Shown: positions 10,981 through 23,100, counted from the first letter of the stretch. The stretch is DNA of 64,000 bases from Tuctoria greenei (GCA_036927565.1 JAYESD010000007.1:127198230-127262229); one strand, 5' to 3'. The notes: generated from the sequence alone by a model not told the origin. A program made the numbers and translations.

Positions 10981-13545
10981 CATCACTCCCATGGATACAA
11001 GCAACACATCGTTGAACATACAAGATGCAATCATTAGAGTTCACACACATCTATTAATTTCAGGGGTGAGCTCATTCTTATATGTTTCATTATATGTTTA
11101 TGAGAACAGATTGCTACCTAAGGACTTAATTGTGATTAATATCTATGGAGAGGTTCAAGGAGTACTTGGAAGAAGTCTTAGAGGCGTGGAGAACCAGAGA
11201 ATACGTCCAAATAAGATGGAAGTCGAGCCCAACTCAAAATCGAGTCCAACTCGGAGTCCAGGAGTACTACGCACTAAAACAAATGCCCATGATGCATACG
11301 AACTCCATTTTGGATGTTCTACATATGCATGGAAAGGGAAGAGGATAAACTTTCCAATGCCGCTGGTCCCATGTCAAACTACCTTTGGACTCAACGGGAA
11401 TAATCGAAACAAAATTTAGTTCAGAATTTGTCAGGGTGTTGCGCCACAGTATTGGGCCATCGGGTCTTGTATCAAGTCTTCATCACTTATTTTTGTGTCT
11501 TAGGGTTAGTTCACGACCCAAACACCCCCTTGGACGTCCTCCCATCTATATGTACTCCATAGTAGGCACTACAAACAATGGGGTTTTGCTTAGATTAATC
11601 TTTTATAAACAGTTTCACCGTTTATCAGTTTGTGGAACCCCAATTTAGCAATTTCAGATTGCATATACCTTGTTCTTGCTTGTGTTCTCGGTTGAACTTG
11701 CAGCGATTAGCCTTCTTACTGAGGTCAAGCGTGTGAAGCACGATTGATAACCAGCGGAGCGGTGTTGTAGTGATTGCAGGGGATGTTTGTTTTCTTATCT
11801 AGCCTTGGATCATCAGCGTCGAGATCTTTGTGCCCTAGTTGGGAAGTTTGTGAAACCCTAGACCATAGCATACTTGTCTGGTCTAGAGCGGACATGTCCG
11901 GCTCCAGTGTGGACTATTCCGGTTTCTGAATTCCTGAATATTCTGAAACTTTCTCAATTTTCCCGAAAATGACTCGAAACTTGGTTAAAACTTAATTGTA
12001 ACCGATTAGTAAGCAATAGTAGTAACCTAATAACATGTACTACCTCATATTTGTATCATTCATGCATATAATGGCATATTGAGTAATATTTGAGCATTTA
12101 TTGATTATAATTCGCATGTTTTCGCGCGGTATAGAAGGAAGCGCTATAGGGGGTGCTTACGAGGACCTTCAACACCAGAACTTTGAAGCTCTTGATCCAA
12201 ACTAGCCACCGAAGCAAGGCAAGTGACATTGAACATTTTGATCCTATTTTTGAAATGTTTTATTTCAAACTTGTATGCTTGTATCAATTTGATGGGAAAA
12301 CCCATGATAGATGTTTACTAGTCTTGAATGTCCACCCTTGTCGCTCGAGATGTAGTATAGAGAGTCAGGAAGGGTAAATGACACTTTTGCTCCGCTTTGC
12401 TTAATTTGGATTGGGTACAACTAAATTGTTCGATTATGAACCTCTAACTATATGAACTATGCAAGATGATGGTAATGACCCTTAGCAACATGGAACCTAG
12501 GGATCTAAGCAAGCTGGTTATATGGAATGGGTTGGATGATTTGGTGGTTGCTTGCTTTAGATCTAAGGACCGGTTCATGGAGCGACCATCCAAGATTACA
12601 GTGCCACCATAGGGCCAAGTATGGGTGCAACTTAGCCAATTAATTAGTGTATTGCCAGCATCGTTCAGATCATTTTGGAGGATCAGGTAATAAAGTCGGT
12701 TGGGTTTGCAATAGTGGAGGATTGCCCTAAGATCCGAGTAGCACAAGAGGGGGCCCTAGGATGGATGTGCTCAGTGGGAGACATCACCTCCGGTGAAACC
12801 TTAGTGGGTCAGCAGATGTTGGTAGTTACTCTATAAAGGCTATTTTGTGATCTCTTGGCCACACACCGACGGAATTGTGAGACGACATAAATGAGATTCT
12901 TTAGTCACCGAAAGGTGATGAAATCACGAGCTTGTGTGTAAAGTGGTGCAACCTCTGCAGAGTGTAAAACTATCATGATAGTCGTGCTCCCGGTTACGAG
13001 CGACATGGACCCTCACATGATTAGAGTATGACTTGAGTATAGAATAATGGTTGGAATTGGAATTGAAATTGGGATTGGAAGATGGATTTGGTTATGATGA
13101 GTTGGATATGGATGGTTGTGGATAATTATGGATGATTGTAGTTAATTATGTCAAATTGATGGTATTGGATATGGTACTGATGGTATTTGGGTTATTATGG
13201 GATTTAACCTCACATAGTAATCATATGTCGCAATTTCTTGTTTTTATAAATGAAATGTACTTTTCTGCAATGAACCATGTATTCCATCCTTGTTTAAGCT
13301 ACATGTCATACTTTCCCGCGGTTGCTGAGTAAGACATATGCTCACCCTTGATATTTCCACATTAACTCAGCAACAGGTGACATTCGGAGGATTATGAGGA
13401 GCACTGGCGTGCGTGTTACCGTCAAATGCCTGTGGAGATGGAGTCTGATAGTGCCTAGTTTTTCTGCTATAGTATTGTTAGAATTTGTATTTGAGACTAT
13501 TTGTATATTGTAATAAGGTACTATTTATTATTCGAAACATGGTTA
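10981..13545. other. Non-coding retrotransposon remnants, no gene seen
   Basis: No ORF here has recognisable content. The texture (GCGTGTGAAGCACG, a CTCTGCAGAGTGTAAAACT string near 12953, and GGAGCACTGGCGTGCGTGTTA near 13397) is like LTRs of grass gypsy elements, but I could not locate both ends of any LTR. It could include the 5' part of the copia element and one or more LTR fragments. Confidence 0.35.
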
Positions 13546-14560
13546 TTATATGCATATCGTTTTTGATGCACTCATGTATGTGTGTTGAACACCCTGGGCA
13601 CACATATGCGCCACACTTGGTTCATTCTCAGAATCAGGTGTCATAGCGACCCTGGCACACCAGTTTGTCAGGCTGAATAGCTCGGAGACGTCTTGCACCT
13701 TGTGTGTGGCTAACTTTTCGAGCATCTTCATGTCTCTCACACTCTGTTTGAATGCATCTACAACAGAGGTGTTCGACATGTGGGGAATAGTGTTTCGTAC
13801 TTGAGAGAATTGTCGGATGAAGGATCGCAGAGACTCCCCAGGGTGTTGCTGCATGGCGTGGAGGTCGATCTTGGAGTCAGGACGTGTGTAGGAGCTGCCC
13901 AAGTTCACCTTGAACTGTCAGCACAACTCCACCCAGAAGGTTATGGACCCGGGGGAGGTTCATGAGCCATGATCAGGCAGAGTCGGTCAAGGTGACGGGG
14001 AAGTAGTTGACCATGATGTCCTCGTCCTATCCTGCGACAAGGATGGAGGTGGAGTAGATCTGCTGGAACTCGGCAGTGTTAATGGTCATATAGTACTTCT
14101 CCGGCAAGTGAGGCCAAAACTTGCGTGACCACACCACGAAGCGGAGGTGCGGCGCTAGGGTTGCGCGCCCCCCGCCTACCCCTGTCAGGGCAGGGTTTGG
14201 TGCACCATACGCAAGGGGCGCTGGTTGCATAGCATACGCCTGGTGGGGCGCAGGTTGTGTTGAGTCGCATCCACATCCGGTAGGTTGTGGAGGAGAGCAC
14301 AAGCTGCAGGCAATGCGCTCTCCGGGCTTGCAGCTGGTGGTGTCATCGTTACTGAGGCGGCGGGAGTCCACCGCGAAACACCAGCCTGGGCGACTACAGG
14401 AGCAGAGGATGCACGACCGCCTGCAGGACCAGATTGGCCTTTGGAGCAGGAAGTGGCTCCATCTTCTCCTGTTGCGAGGCGTCGGGGCCGAGTGGAGCCA
14501 ACGATGGAGTGGTTCACTATTGCGATGATGTTCGCCTTTTCAAGGAATGCGAACGACTGA
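13546..14560 (-). pseudogene. Ty3/gypsy gag fragment with frameshifts
   Basis: Minus-strand gag lying directly downstream of the LTR at 14595-17419. The best-preserved part (13546-13908) reads SKIDLHAMQQHPGESLRSF, FSQVRNTIPHMSNTSVVDAF and EKLATHKVQDVSELFSL, the retrotransposon gag domain (PF03732) pattern of grass gypsy elements. N-terminal parts lie in other frames at 13920-14540. The coding sequence breaks off near 13546 into unrelated DNA, so protease and pol are missing and the copy is dead. Confidence 0.75.
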
Positions 14561-14576
14561 CTTTAAAAGTGTAGTA

Positions 14577-14594
14577 CCCCTGCCTCACGCCAAA
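14577..14594 (-). promoter_or_regulatory. Primer binding site of the minus-strand gypsy element
   Basis: Minus-strand TTTGGCGTGAGGCAGGGG immediately follows the LTR end. It matches the TTTGGCRCNCCAGG-type site also found at 20299 after another LTR of this kind. Confidence 0.5.
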
Positions 14595-17419
14595 TGTTGA
14601 AGTGTGGAATGACACTTCCCCGGACCTTCCAAGGAGCAGCCCACAGAGGTTCTTTCATCAGAGGGGCTAGTGACTTATGAAGGAGTCGGACGAAAAGGCG
14701 ATAGTGAAGATGGTGAACACAGGGGTTTTTACGTGGTTCGAGTTGTTGGAGTGTAATACCCTACATTGAGGGATTGTGTTGTATTGTTCTTGCTTGTGTC
14801 TATGTTGTGCGCTTATGAAAGCTCGAAAGAAGATGAGATGATCTAAGTTGATGGTTGCTTGGTCCTTTTATAGTCCAAGGTCGAGCAGTTACAAGTGAGA
14901 CCCGGGGCTCGACAGGTTGCAATGAGGAGATCTTAACCCTATACAAAATCTAGGTCATTATATCTACTTGCTGCTCGCTCTGACCGTGGCCTGAAGACTC
15001 GTCGTCCTGCCACGCCGAACGCCAAAGCCTAAGCATAGATGTTGATGATGGCAGGAAATGTCCCATCTGTCATGTTGCTGCAACCTATTTCGACAGCAGC
15101 GTGGTGAAGCTCTGCTACGTCTTCACTTTGATGTGATTGGGAACAGTACCACCTGATAGAGGTGTGCGCCGGTGCACGTCGCTCCAGTGCACCTGGGAAG
15201 GCGTGAGTCTTGAATCCACGACTAGAAGGGGCACATCTCTCTTCACTCGAGTGACCCACCGCTCAGGTTGGGCCATAGGACACATGGCAGCACTGGAGAT
15301 TCCCCTATGGGAAGGCCAGGTCCAGAGTTGCAGGACACGAGGCGGGTCCTTATCCCGCCTCTGAGGAGAGGTGGGGTTCGAGCCCGCTGGACATGTGGCA
15401 GCACCAGAGTCTACCTTTACGGGGAGGCCTGGCCCAAAGCCGCAAGACACGTGGTGGGTTCGGATCCCTCTGTTGATATTTCCGACGCACTACTAACAAT
15501 TCATATCTAGTTGGGATGCTAGAAATGCTTGTTGGTAGGCTTTAATTCTCAAGTGAACGTCTGCAAGCACACGGAAACTATTGATGTAGCATTTTCCCTT
15601 TAAAGAGTATTCCAAAGGGTGTCATTTATATTTTCCCAAAGGAAGGATAGGTGGAAGTAAGACAATCATCAAGTGGAAAAGTTAGGTTGGCCTAGGTAGG
15701 GTTCTAGCAAGGATGAGTTTAATGATAAGTTGAGGTAGTATGACACACACAAGAGCATTCGATCCTAAGGGGATAAATGGAGTAAAGAGGGACTAGGCTA
15801 AGAGCTAGGTAGAGACTCCTGCTATGCTTCTAATGTACATATACATAGGTTAAGTTAGTTACTAATGATTATGTTAATTATGAATTCTCATGCTAAGTGG
15901 ATTAACACATCGGGCACGAGTTTACCCCTAGCAACACTAGGCGACTCCCGCCAAGAGTCTGTGGCATAGCCGAACGTGGAGGATTACGAAGGACTTGTCA
16001 CCACCTAGTGCCTACCTCTTCAATTTGTGGGTCTATGAGACATTCAACGCTACTCTTTATCCTAGCACCATGCTAGCATATTAAGTAATTACCTTAAGAG
16101 CCTAGGCACAAGCCATCCTAAGGCAATGAACTAAATCATCATTGAACCAATGTTAATTCATAGCATAAGTGATTCACATTAACATAGTCATATCATAGCT
16201 AATTAGACTATAGTGAGGTTTGTAGTGCTTATGATAATGTAATGAGCATGATATAGCACAATCATAAATACGACTCCTACCACATACATGGAATCCACAA
16301 TCAAACAAGAAACGCTTCATCCAAGTATATGAACAATAGTAGACTAAACATATCATATTTACTATGAATAAAGTCACAAATACAAATAGGAATATGGGAG
16401 ACATATCTTTCCCAATTGGGAAGTGACTCCTTCTACTCCTCTCCTACTTGGACTATGGACTAGAGACTCCCCTCTCTATAGCCTATACTCCTCTAAACCT
16501 ATGGAGAGTAGTGGATACAATGGATGAATACTCAAGTGGTGTGTGTTGAAGTGAGGGGTGAGGGGTCTTATTTATAGCTTGGAGAAGGGTAGGTTCCCGC
16601 CACCAAAAGTGCACGAATCAATCACACATGACCTCTTCAAGCCGGGAGGAGCCAACACGTGGTGTTTGACCACATTTGGGGGCAAGAACAAGTCGACCGA
16701 CTAGGGGGGTCGGCCGACCTGGTCTTGGCCCCGTTAGGGTTGTTCTTCCTCCAGGTCTCTCCCAGGTGGGTCCCATTCTTTTATATGGGTGTTGCACCAT
16801 TGGATGGCCTCGGATACTTATGTTTGTGGGCCATTTGATCCATGTGGTGTCATGTGTCATCACTTGACTAGTTGGAATGATATTTTATAGGATCCATCCC
16901 CTTGTTTTACTTCATTTCTGCATAGAATCCCTATATGCACTACTTTCTCCAAGGACAAGTGGAAATAGGTTAAATAGAAAGGCGATGTGTGCAAGAAATG
17001 ATAATTCCTTCACATAATTGATTTATATTGACAGGTGAAATTGGTGTATAACAGTTGTCAACACCCTCTTCTGAGGAGAGGCGGGGTCCGAGCCTGTTGG
17101 ACATGTGGCAGCACTGGAGCCTGCCTCCGCGCGGGAGGCTAGGCCCGGAGCTGCAGTACACATGGAGGGTCCGGAGCCCATCTCTTAGGAGAGGCAAGGT
17201 CCATGCCCGTTGAACACATGGCAACATTGGAGCCTGCATCTACCGGGGGGGACCCGGAGCTGTAGGACACATGGCGGGTCCGGAGCCTACCCCTGAGGAG
17301 AAGCGGGGTCCGAGTCCGTTGGACACGTGGCAGCACCTGATCCTGCCTCAATAGGGAGGCAAGGTCTTTATCCGTTTCCAATCTGTGCGCGGGGGTACCC
17401 GGTATGCAGGGTACTGACA
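14595..17419 (-). mobile_element. 5' LTR of a minus-strand Ty3/gypsy element, split by a solo LTR
   Basis: The LTR runs from TGTTGAAG (14595) to ACTGACA (17419). On the minus strand it starts TGTCAGTACCC and ends CAACA before a primer site. A minus-strand TATA box (CTATAAAAGG) lies at about 14867-14876. It contains degenerate tandem units (about 80-110 bp, with GGACACGTGGCAGCAC and CTGAGGAGAGGCGGGG) on both sides of the nested Athila solo LTR. Removing the insert and one 5-bp duplication leaves about 1227 bp. The matching 3' LTR is not in the window. Confidence 0.65.
15471..17063 (-). mobile_element. Athila-type solo LTR with perfect target duplication
   Basis: TGTTGATATT...GTTGTCAACA with TG...CA ends, 1593 bp. 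It is flanked on both sides by CCCTC (15466-15470 and 17064-17068), a perfect 5-bp target duplication. There is no internal region, so this is a solo LTR left by LTR-LTR recombination. A minus-strand TATA box (CTATAAATAAGACC, about 16567-16580) gives orientation. It is homologous to the LTR at 4349-5866. It interrupts the tandem units of the surrounding gypsy LTR. Confidence 0.9.
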
Positions 17420-17429
17420 GTATTCCTTG

Positions 17430-17716
17430 CTAAATTCTTTCTGTTGGGCAAGACCAATGCCCTACGTGGAAGAATCTCAAACTTCTAGCAAGAGCCAAAG
17501 TAATCCATTCTTGAGGCTTCAGAGAGGCTTTAGGTGTACATCCTAGCCAGTCCTCACCATGTGATAGATGATTGGCTCATCATCCAAAACTTCTACAATG
17601 AGTTGACTCTATCAGCCTGTGATCACGTGGATGTTGCTGCTGGAGGTGCCTTATTTTCACTTGGAGTGTCCAAAGCAAAAGAATTGATTGAAAAGATGGT
17701 GTCCAACATGGGTTGA
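17430..17716 (+). pseudogene. Athila-type gag fragment
   Basis: Plus-strand remnant: a short open segment (17534-17716) reads CPHHVIDDWLIIQNFY-like sequence, then DHVDVAAGGALFSLGVSKAK and ELIEKMVSNMG. The AAGGA...AKELIEKM pattern is characteristic of Athila Gag. The upstream frame is broken. No protease or pol follows, so this is an isolated scrap. Confidence 0.65.
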
Positions 17717-17879
17717 AGTGACGAGCGTCTCAAGCCCCGATAGTGAGACATGTTCGCCACATGATCTGAGCTAACAACAATCGAGTGTCTACGCTCTACC
17801 AGAAGTAGTTCAGGCCGTTAGTGGTTAGGCGTGTACATTGAAATGATACTAACATGTCTTATTGAACTCTTGTTTTTCA

Positions 17880-18740
17880 GGATCCCTGACGCGAGCGCAA
17901 GTTCATCCTACGACCAACTTCACGGAGACTTGGTCGAAGGCTCAGGAGCTACTGATGAAGTTTTGTACTGAGGGTACCAAAGACACGGGACCCGATGATG
18001 GTACGCGACCATTATGCGGTTGCAAACTGTATTTATCCTCCGTCAGGAGGAGGGACCCACTACCAATGCCTCGGCCTGCCGAGGTTAGGATACCTAGCCT
18101 GCCTAAGTATCGACCTAAGAGATTGGACGAATGATTCCTCCCGAGCTCGAGCCCGGGATATTGCCCCTGCAGTTGGGGGCATTTATGGCGGATGGTGGGC
18201 ACTGTAACTTCTGCAGATGGGATAACACGTGATGTGATCTGTTGCAGGATAAACCAATCATCCTTCCAATCTGACGTAGAGGAATGAGAACTCCGCACAT
18301 GCGATGCAGCCTTGGCGATGAAGAATAAGTCAAGATGGTGAAGCTTCTACACTCCAAGCAGCCCGAGCGACTAGAACGAACATTGTACAATGCAACCCAG
18401 CTATGAGGAATGTCGGTTAGATAGGACCGCCTCAATCCCCTATAAAAGGAGCCCAAAGGCCTCCTCCGATGGGGTCGAATCAGGTTGTACTCGCTTTACT
18501 TACGCATTTACATATGTGTTTTATTTATGCACTTACATACGCGTTTTACTTACGCATTACTTTTCCTTGAGTCATGTACTCGAGCAACACTCACTTGTAA
18601 TCTATTTTCTACGCCTTTTGAGTTAACAACGATCACAGGTAGACTCTCTCTTGACGTAGGGCCATTTTTGCTCAAACCAGGATAAATTTCTTGTCTTTGC
18701 AGCTAGTCATACGGAGACGAACGTGTTACAATACAAATTT
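17880..18740 (+). mobile_element. LTR-like block with TATA box, boundaries unresolved
   Basis: A plus-strand TATA box (CTATAAAAGG, 18440-18449) is followed by a short transcript-leader-like stretch with three CTTACGCATTTAC-like repeats (18490-18570), ending near CAGTATACAAAATGGCGAC (about 18750), which could be an LTR end plus primer site. Upstream is GC-rich non-coding DNA. Probably part of a gypsy LTR; ends and family are not established. Confidence 0.35.
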
Positions 18741-19217
18741 ACTAATCAGTATACAAAATGGCGACAATGCATGATGTGTAATGTAACATTGAATATTATG
18801 TGTTGTGTATGATTTGTAACATGTTATAACATTGATTTTGAAATGTTTTGTGTCTTATATGTTGATAGTCAAATTTTGTGTATGTAATTGAAGAGAAAAG
18901 AAGACTAGAACATGTTTGTGTGCTGCAGGCGCATATCTCTCCCGGTGGTGGGTGAGATCTTCCTCCTGGAGATCTCTCAGCACGGGACGAGACCTTGTAA
19001 AAATTTACATTTCAACCCGCAAAAAATTCCATCAATCTAGACCTTCGGGTAGCTCTAACATCGTCCTGAAATGAGATAGGAAAAGATCTCTCCGATCCAC
19101 GAGCGAGATGTGGTCTTACCATTCAGGACGGGCTGCAACAGTTTGTACCTAATACCCATTTCGTAAATTGAGAATAAAATAATATTATTTTTGAAATAAA
19201 ATTTGATGAATGAAGGT
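18741..19217. other. Unassigned intervening sequence
   Basis: AT-rich stretch (18760-18900) followed by a segment with ATCTCTCCCGGTGGTGGGTGAG and GATAGGAAAAGATCTCTCC, which might derive from a PIF/Harbinger-type DNA transposon end. I see no ORF, terminal repeat pair or duplication. Confidence 0.25.
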
Positions 19218-20298
19218 TGTCGGTACCCCGGCGTACAAGCAAGAAGAAGCTCTAGAGCTAGCCTCCTTGCCGAGGCAGACTCTAGAGCTGCCTCGTGTCC
19301 TCCGGCTCCGGACCCTTGCTCCCATCGAGGAGGGCTCTAGAGCTGCCACACGTTCTCCAGCTCCGGACCCTTGCTCCCACCAAGGAGGGATCCGGAGCTA
19401 TCACGCGTCCTCCGGCTCCGGACCCTTGCTCCCACCGAGGAGGGCTCCAGAGCTGTCACGCGTCCTCCGGCCCCGGACCCTTGCTCCCACCAAGGAGGGC
19501 CTCAGAGCTGCCACGCGTCCTTCGGCTCTAGACACTTGCTCCCATCGCAGACGTCTCCGGAGCTGCCACGCGTCCTCCGGCTCTGGACCCTTGTTGCCAC
19601 AAAGGAGGGCTCCAGAGTTGGCATGTGCCCAGCGAACTCCAATAGCCCATGGGCCCCGAAGAGTAAAGGGTGGTGCGTCTTGTCCAGTCGTGCATTGAAG
19701 GCACGCACCTTCCCCATGCGCACTACTTAACTTGTACCCCTGTTAGGTTCCGTTGTGCCCAATCACATTACAATGAAGGTGCCGCAAGGCTATCCTATAC
19801 TGCTGAATGGGTAGCTTGTGGCGACAAGATAGACAAGACATTCCTTGCTATCATCAACAACTATGCCTAGCCATTAGCGATCGACGCGACAAGACGGCGG
19901 GTCTTCAAGCCACGATCCGAGGCAGCATACACAAGAAGTCTTAGATCTTGTATAGGATAAGATCACCCCGGGGCCACCTGTCGGGCCCCAGACCCCACTT
20001 GTGAGGTGTCCGACCTTACTGTAAAAGGACCGGATAGCCGCCGACTCTAAACACATTCATTCGAACCCTCACAGATCCAATATTAGATTTACACAAGCCA
20101 CTCAAGCACTCACACACAATACAGCTCTCACCATGGAGTAGGGTTTTATGCTCTGGCGGGGCGAACCATGTTAAACCATCGTCTCATCATACCTCATACG
20201 TGCGACCTCACCGGAGACTAAGCCCCCGCCTAAAAAGGAACCTATGCGGGCTGCTCTCAAAGCAGGTCTGAGGGAAGTGTCATTCGCACACTTTGACA
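19218..20298 (+). repeat. 5' LTR with a 55-bp tandem array
   Basis: 1081 bp, TG...CA. Between about 19265 and 19632 a unit of exactly 55 bp recurs about six times; the marker CTTGCT starts at 19315, 19370, 19425, 19480, 19535 and (as CTTGTT) 19590. Units contain CCACGCGTCCTCCGGCTC and GAGGAGGGCTC. A TATA-like TATAAAAGGA does not stand inside the array; a copy of the TACTGTAAAAGGACCGG stretch lies near 20019. Confidence 0.8.
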
Positions 20299-20559
20299 TT
20301 TGGCACACCAGGTAGGTGAGGTTTCCCTGAAGGTTCAACACCTTCATGCACGATGGTGAACATCCAGCTCAATGTCGCCTCCTCTCATCCCTCCCGCCGT
20401 GGCCAGGAAGGGGAGGAGGGGGGCCACTCCCCGCTTTAGAGCGAGCTGATCCAGCCAAGCAAGCAGCCACGCAGCTGCCACTTCTGTGGCAGCTACTACT
20501 GCCACCACACGACGGCTCCCTACCGCCACAACGACAACAACGTCATCTGATGTGAGCGT

Positions 20560-21540
20560 GAGCAGCGCACGAGTCTGCTTAAGGTACCTGCAGCGTATCC
20601 GGGGTTTTCAACTGTCCTCTTATTTGGGGTCCTATGTTGTCGTATGGTCTCCCCCATGAAAGGCCAACACCAAGCGGGAGGTACAGAGTGTGTAGCCTGC
20701 TTAGTCTGATTCTATATCCTAAGCGTGCGCACTTTGCTTCCCCAGCGCTACAGCTGAGTAATGGGGGCCATACGACACACAACCTGAACATGGCAGGAGC
20801 TGGGAAATCCGGTGTCTTTTGGTTATTTTTTTGCTCGGGGCCTCGTGGTGTTGAACGGTCCCTCCCCTAAAAGGCTAATGCCGGCGAGAGGTCCAGAGTG
20901 TACAACCTGCTTAGTCTGGTTCTGCACCCTAAGCATGTACACTTTGCCTCTCCAGCGCAGTGGTTGAGTACTAGGAGGTCGGTCGGCTCGTACTCCTGCT
21001 AAGGCCAGCGAGGGGTCCAGAGTGTGCAACCTTCTTAGCCTGGTCCTGCATCCTAAGCGTGTACACTCTGCATCCTCAGCGCTGCGGCTGAGTACTTGGG
21101 GGTCGGACGACCCATACTCCTGAGTAAGGAAATAACCATAACCTGGATATTTTCGCACTGTATTACCATGTTTATTACATTATGCTTTAATTTTAAGCTT
21201 ACTCTCGCATATCGTCCGCCATATGCCCGGTTACATTTCCCCTGTCTCGTCCATAGTTATGCGATCCTGCTGCAGGCAGGCCTGCTTGAGGTAACTTCAA
21301 TGTGTTTAGGGTCTTTCGGTCGCCCTCTTGTTTGGGGTCCTATGGCGCCAGACAGTCTCCCCCACAAAAGGCCTATGCCGGACTGAAGGTCCAGGGTGTG
21401 TAGTCTGCTTAGCCTGGTTCCATACTCTAAGTGTGTGCACCCTGCATCCCTGCGATACGGCTAAGTACTGGGGGTCAGACGGCTCACACCCCAAGTAAGG
21501 CGGCAACAGGGCCCCGGATGCTAACACACTGAATTACCCA
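20560..21540 (+). repeat. Degenerate tandem units in the 3' internal region
   Basis: Related segments at about 20602-20790, 20825-20995, 21000-21115 and 21305-21505 share landmarks in the same order: a GTGTCTTT/GGTCCTATG start, GTCTCCCCCA, an AGGTCCAGAGTGTGNAACC string, CTTAGTCTGGTTCTGCA, CTAAGCGTGTRCAC, and a GCTGAGTACTGGGGGTCGGACG end. Copies differ in length through indels. Non-coding. Confidence 0.7.
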
Positions 21541-21743
21541 TGTCCCGTAAGACCAACTCGGGACCATAAGACATAAAGAAACTAAAAACGGGGGGAATGT
21601 GACCGATGAGTGCAATTACTTTCTTGTCTATCATGCCTATGCAGGCCACAACAAATACAAGTTCGGAATAGCCACGTGGGAAGGCATGATGGTTGCCCCA
21701 CCTGCGAGATTGTCACCTCTCTCGAGGTGAGGCCTAGGGCCAA

Positions 21744-22866
21744 TGTCGGTGCCCCGCAGATCGGGTACCCTCGCGTACAAACAAGAAAAAGTTCTAGAGC
21801 CGGCCTTCCCGCTGAGGCGAACTCCGGGGCTACCTTGTGAGCTCCGACTTCGGACCCTTGCTCCCACCGAGGAGGGCTTTGGAGCTGCCACGCGTCCTCC
21901 GGCTCTGAACCCTTGCTCCCACCAAGGAGGGCTCCAGAGCTGTCACGCGTCCTCCGGCTCCGTAACCTTGCTCCCACCAAGGAGGGCTCTGGAGCTGTCA
22001 CTCGTCCTCCGGCTCTGAACCCTTGCTCCCACCAAGGAGGGCTCTGGAGCTGTCACGCGTCCTTCGGCTCCAGACCTTTGCGCGTCCTTCGTCTCTGGAC
22101 TCTTGCTCCCAACGAGGAGAGCTACGGAGCTGCCACGCGTCCTCTGGCTCTGGACCCTTGCTCCCACCAAGGAGGGCTCTAGAGCTGGCATGTGTTCTGA
22201 GACCTCCAATGGGTCATGGGCCTCGAAGAGTAAAGGGTGATGCATCCTGTCCAGTTGTGCATTGATGGCGCGGGCCTTTCCCATTTGCACAATGCAACTT
22301 ACACACCTGTCAGGTAATGTTGTGCCCAATCACATCACAATGAAGGCGGCGCAAGGCTACCCCACACTGCTGACTGGGTAGCTTGCGACGACAAGACATA
22401 CAAGACATTCCCTGCCATCATTAATAACTACGTCTAGCCACTAGCCACCGACGCGACAAGACAACGGGTCTTTAAGCCACGATCAGAGGCAGCACATGCA
22501 AGAATACTTAGATCTTGTACAAGATAAGATCACCCTAGACTCACCTGTCGGGCTACGAAACCCACTTGTGAATTGGCCGGTCTTACTATAAAAGGACCAG
22601 ACAGCCATCGACTCTAGACACTTTCATTCAAACCCTCACAGATCCAATCTTAGATTCACACAAGTCACTCAAGCACTTACAAAGCAATACAACTCTCACC
22701 GTGGAGTAGAGTGTTGTGCTCCAGCGGCCTGAACCACATTAAACCATCGTCTCACCATACCTCATACGCGCGACCTCACCAGAGACTAAGCCCCTGCCTA
22801 AAAAAGAATCTTCGCGGGCTGCTCTCAAAGCAGGTCCCGAAGAAGTGTCTTTTGCACAATTTGACA
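21744..22866 (+). repeat. 3' LTR with the same 55-bp tandem array
   Basis: 1123 bp. CTTGCT markers at 21857, 21912, 21967, 22022, 22102 and 22157 show 55-bp spacing except one step of 80 bp (an extra 25-bp partial unit). A TATA-like CTATAAAAGGACC lies at about 22578-22590. The single-base differences from the 5' LTR are spread through the length, so the element is not a very recent insertion. Confidence 0.8.
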
Positions 22867-23092
22867 AATGCCAACCCACACAGTTCAAGTGTTCGTGGTT
22901 GAGGCTATCCGCACTTGTTTCCTCTAAACAATACTCTAACCTCTATACTTCCTTTATAGTTCAGTGGTATGTCCACTCTACGCATATATATTGTATTCTA
23001 TTCTATATTTACAGTTAGTAAATTTTAAAGGATACCAGTGATGGTCTAACACACGTGGTGAACTAGTTTGGCGATTGATACCTTGGTTCCAC
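22867..23092. other. Intergenic, nothing recognised
   Basis: AT-rich sequence between the gypsy element and the hAT-like element; no ORF or repeat structure seen. Confidence 0.4.
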
Positions 23093-23100
23093 ATACTTAT

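Larger units (their letters stand above)
19218..22866 (+). mobile_element. Short non-autonomous Ty3/gypsy (Tat-like) element with two LTRs
   Basis: Two LTRs of the same family and orientation (19218-20298 and 21744-22866), each starting TGTCGGT and ending TTGACA, enclose only 1445 bp. A primer site (TTTGGCACACCAGGTAGGTG) follows the 5' LTR and a polypurine tract (21724-21743) precedes the 3' LTR. Inside are a short broken gag start (ATG at 20353, MVNIQLNVASSHPSRRGQ) and degenerate non-coding tandem units. No protease, RT or integrase is present, so it must have depended on a related autonomous element. Flanks (AAGGT, AATGC) do not match as a target duplication. Confidence 0.75.

Noticed and set aside
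19265..22190. Regular repeats resembling a CRISPR array
   Set aside because: The 55-bp units are contiguous without unique spacers, lie in LTRs, and the DNA is a plant nuclear genome.
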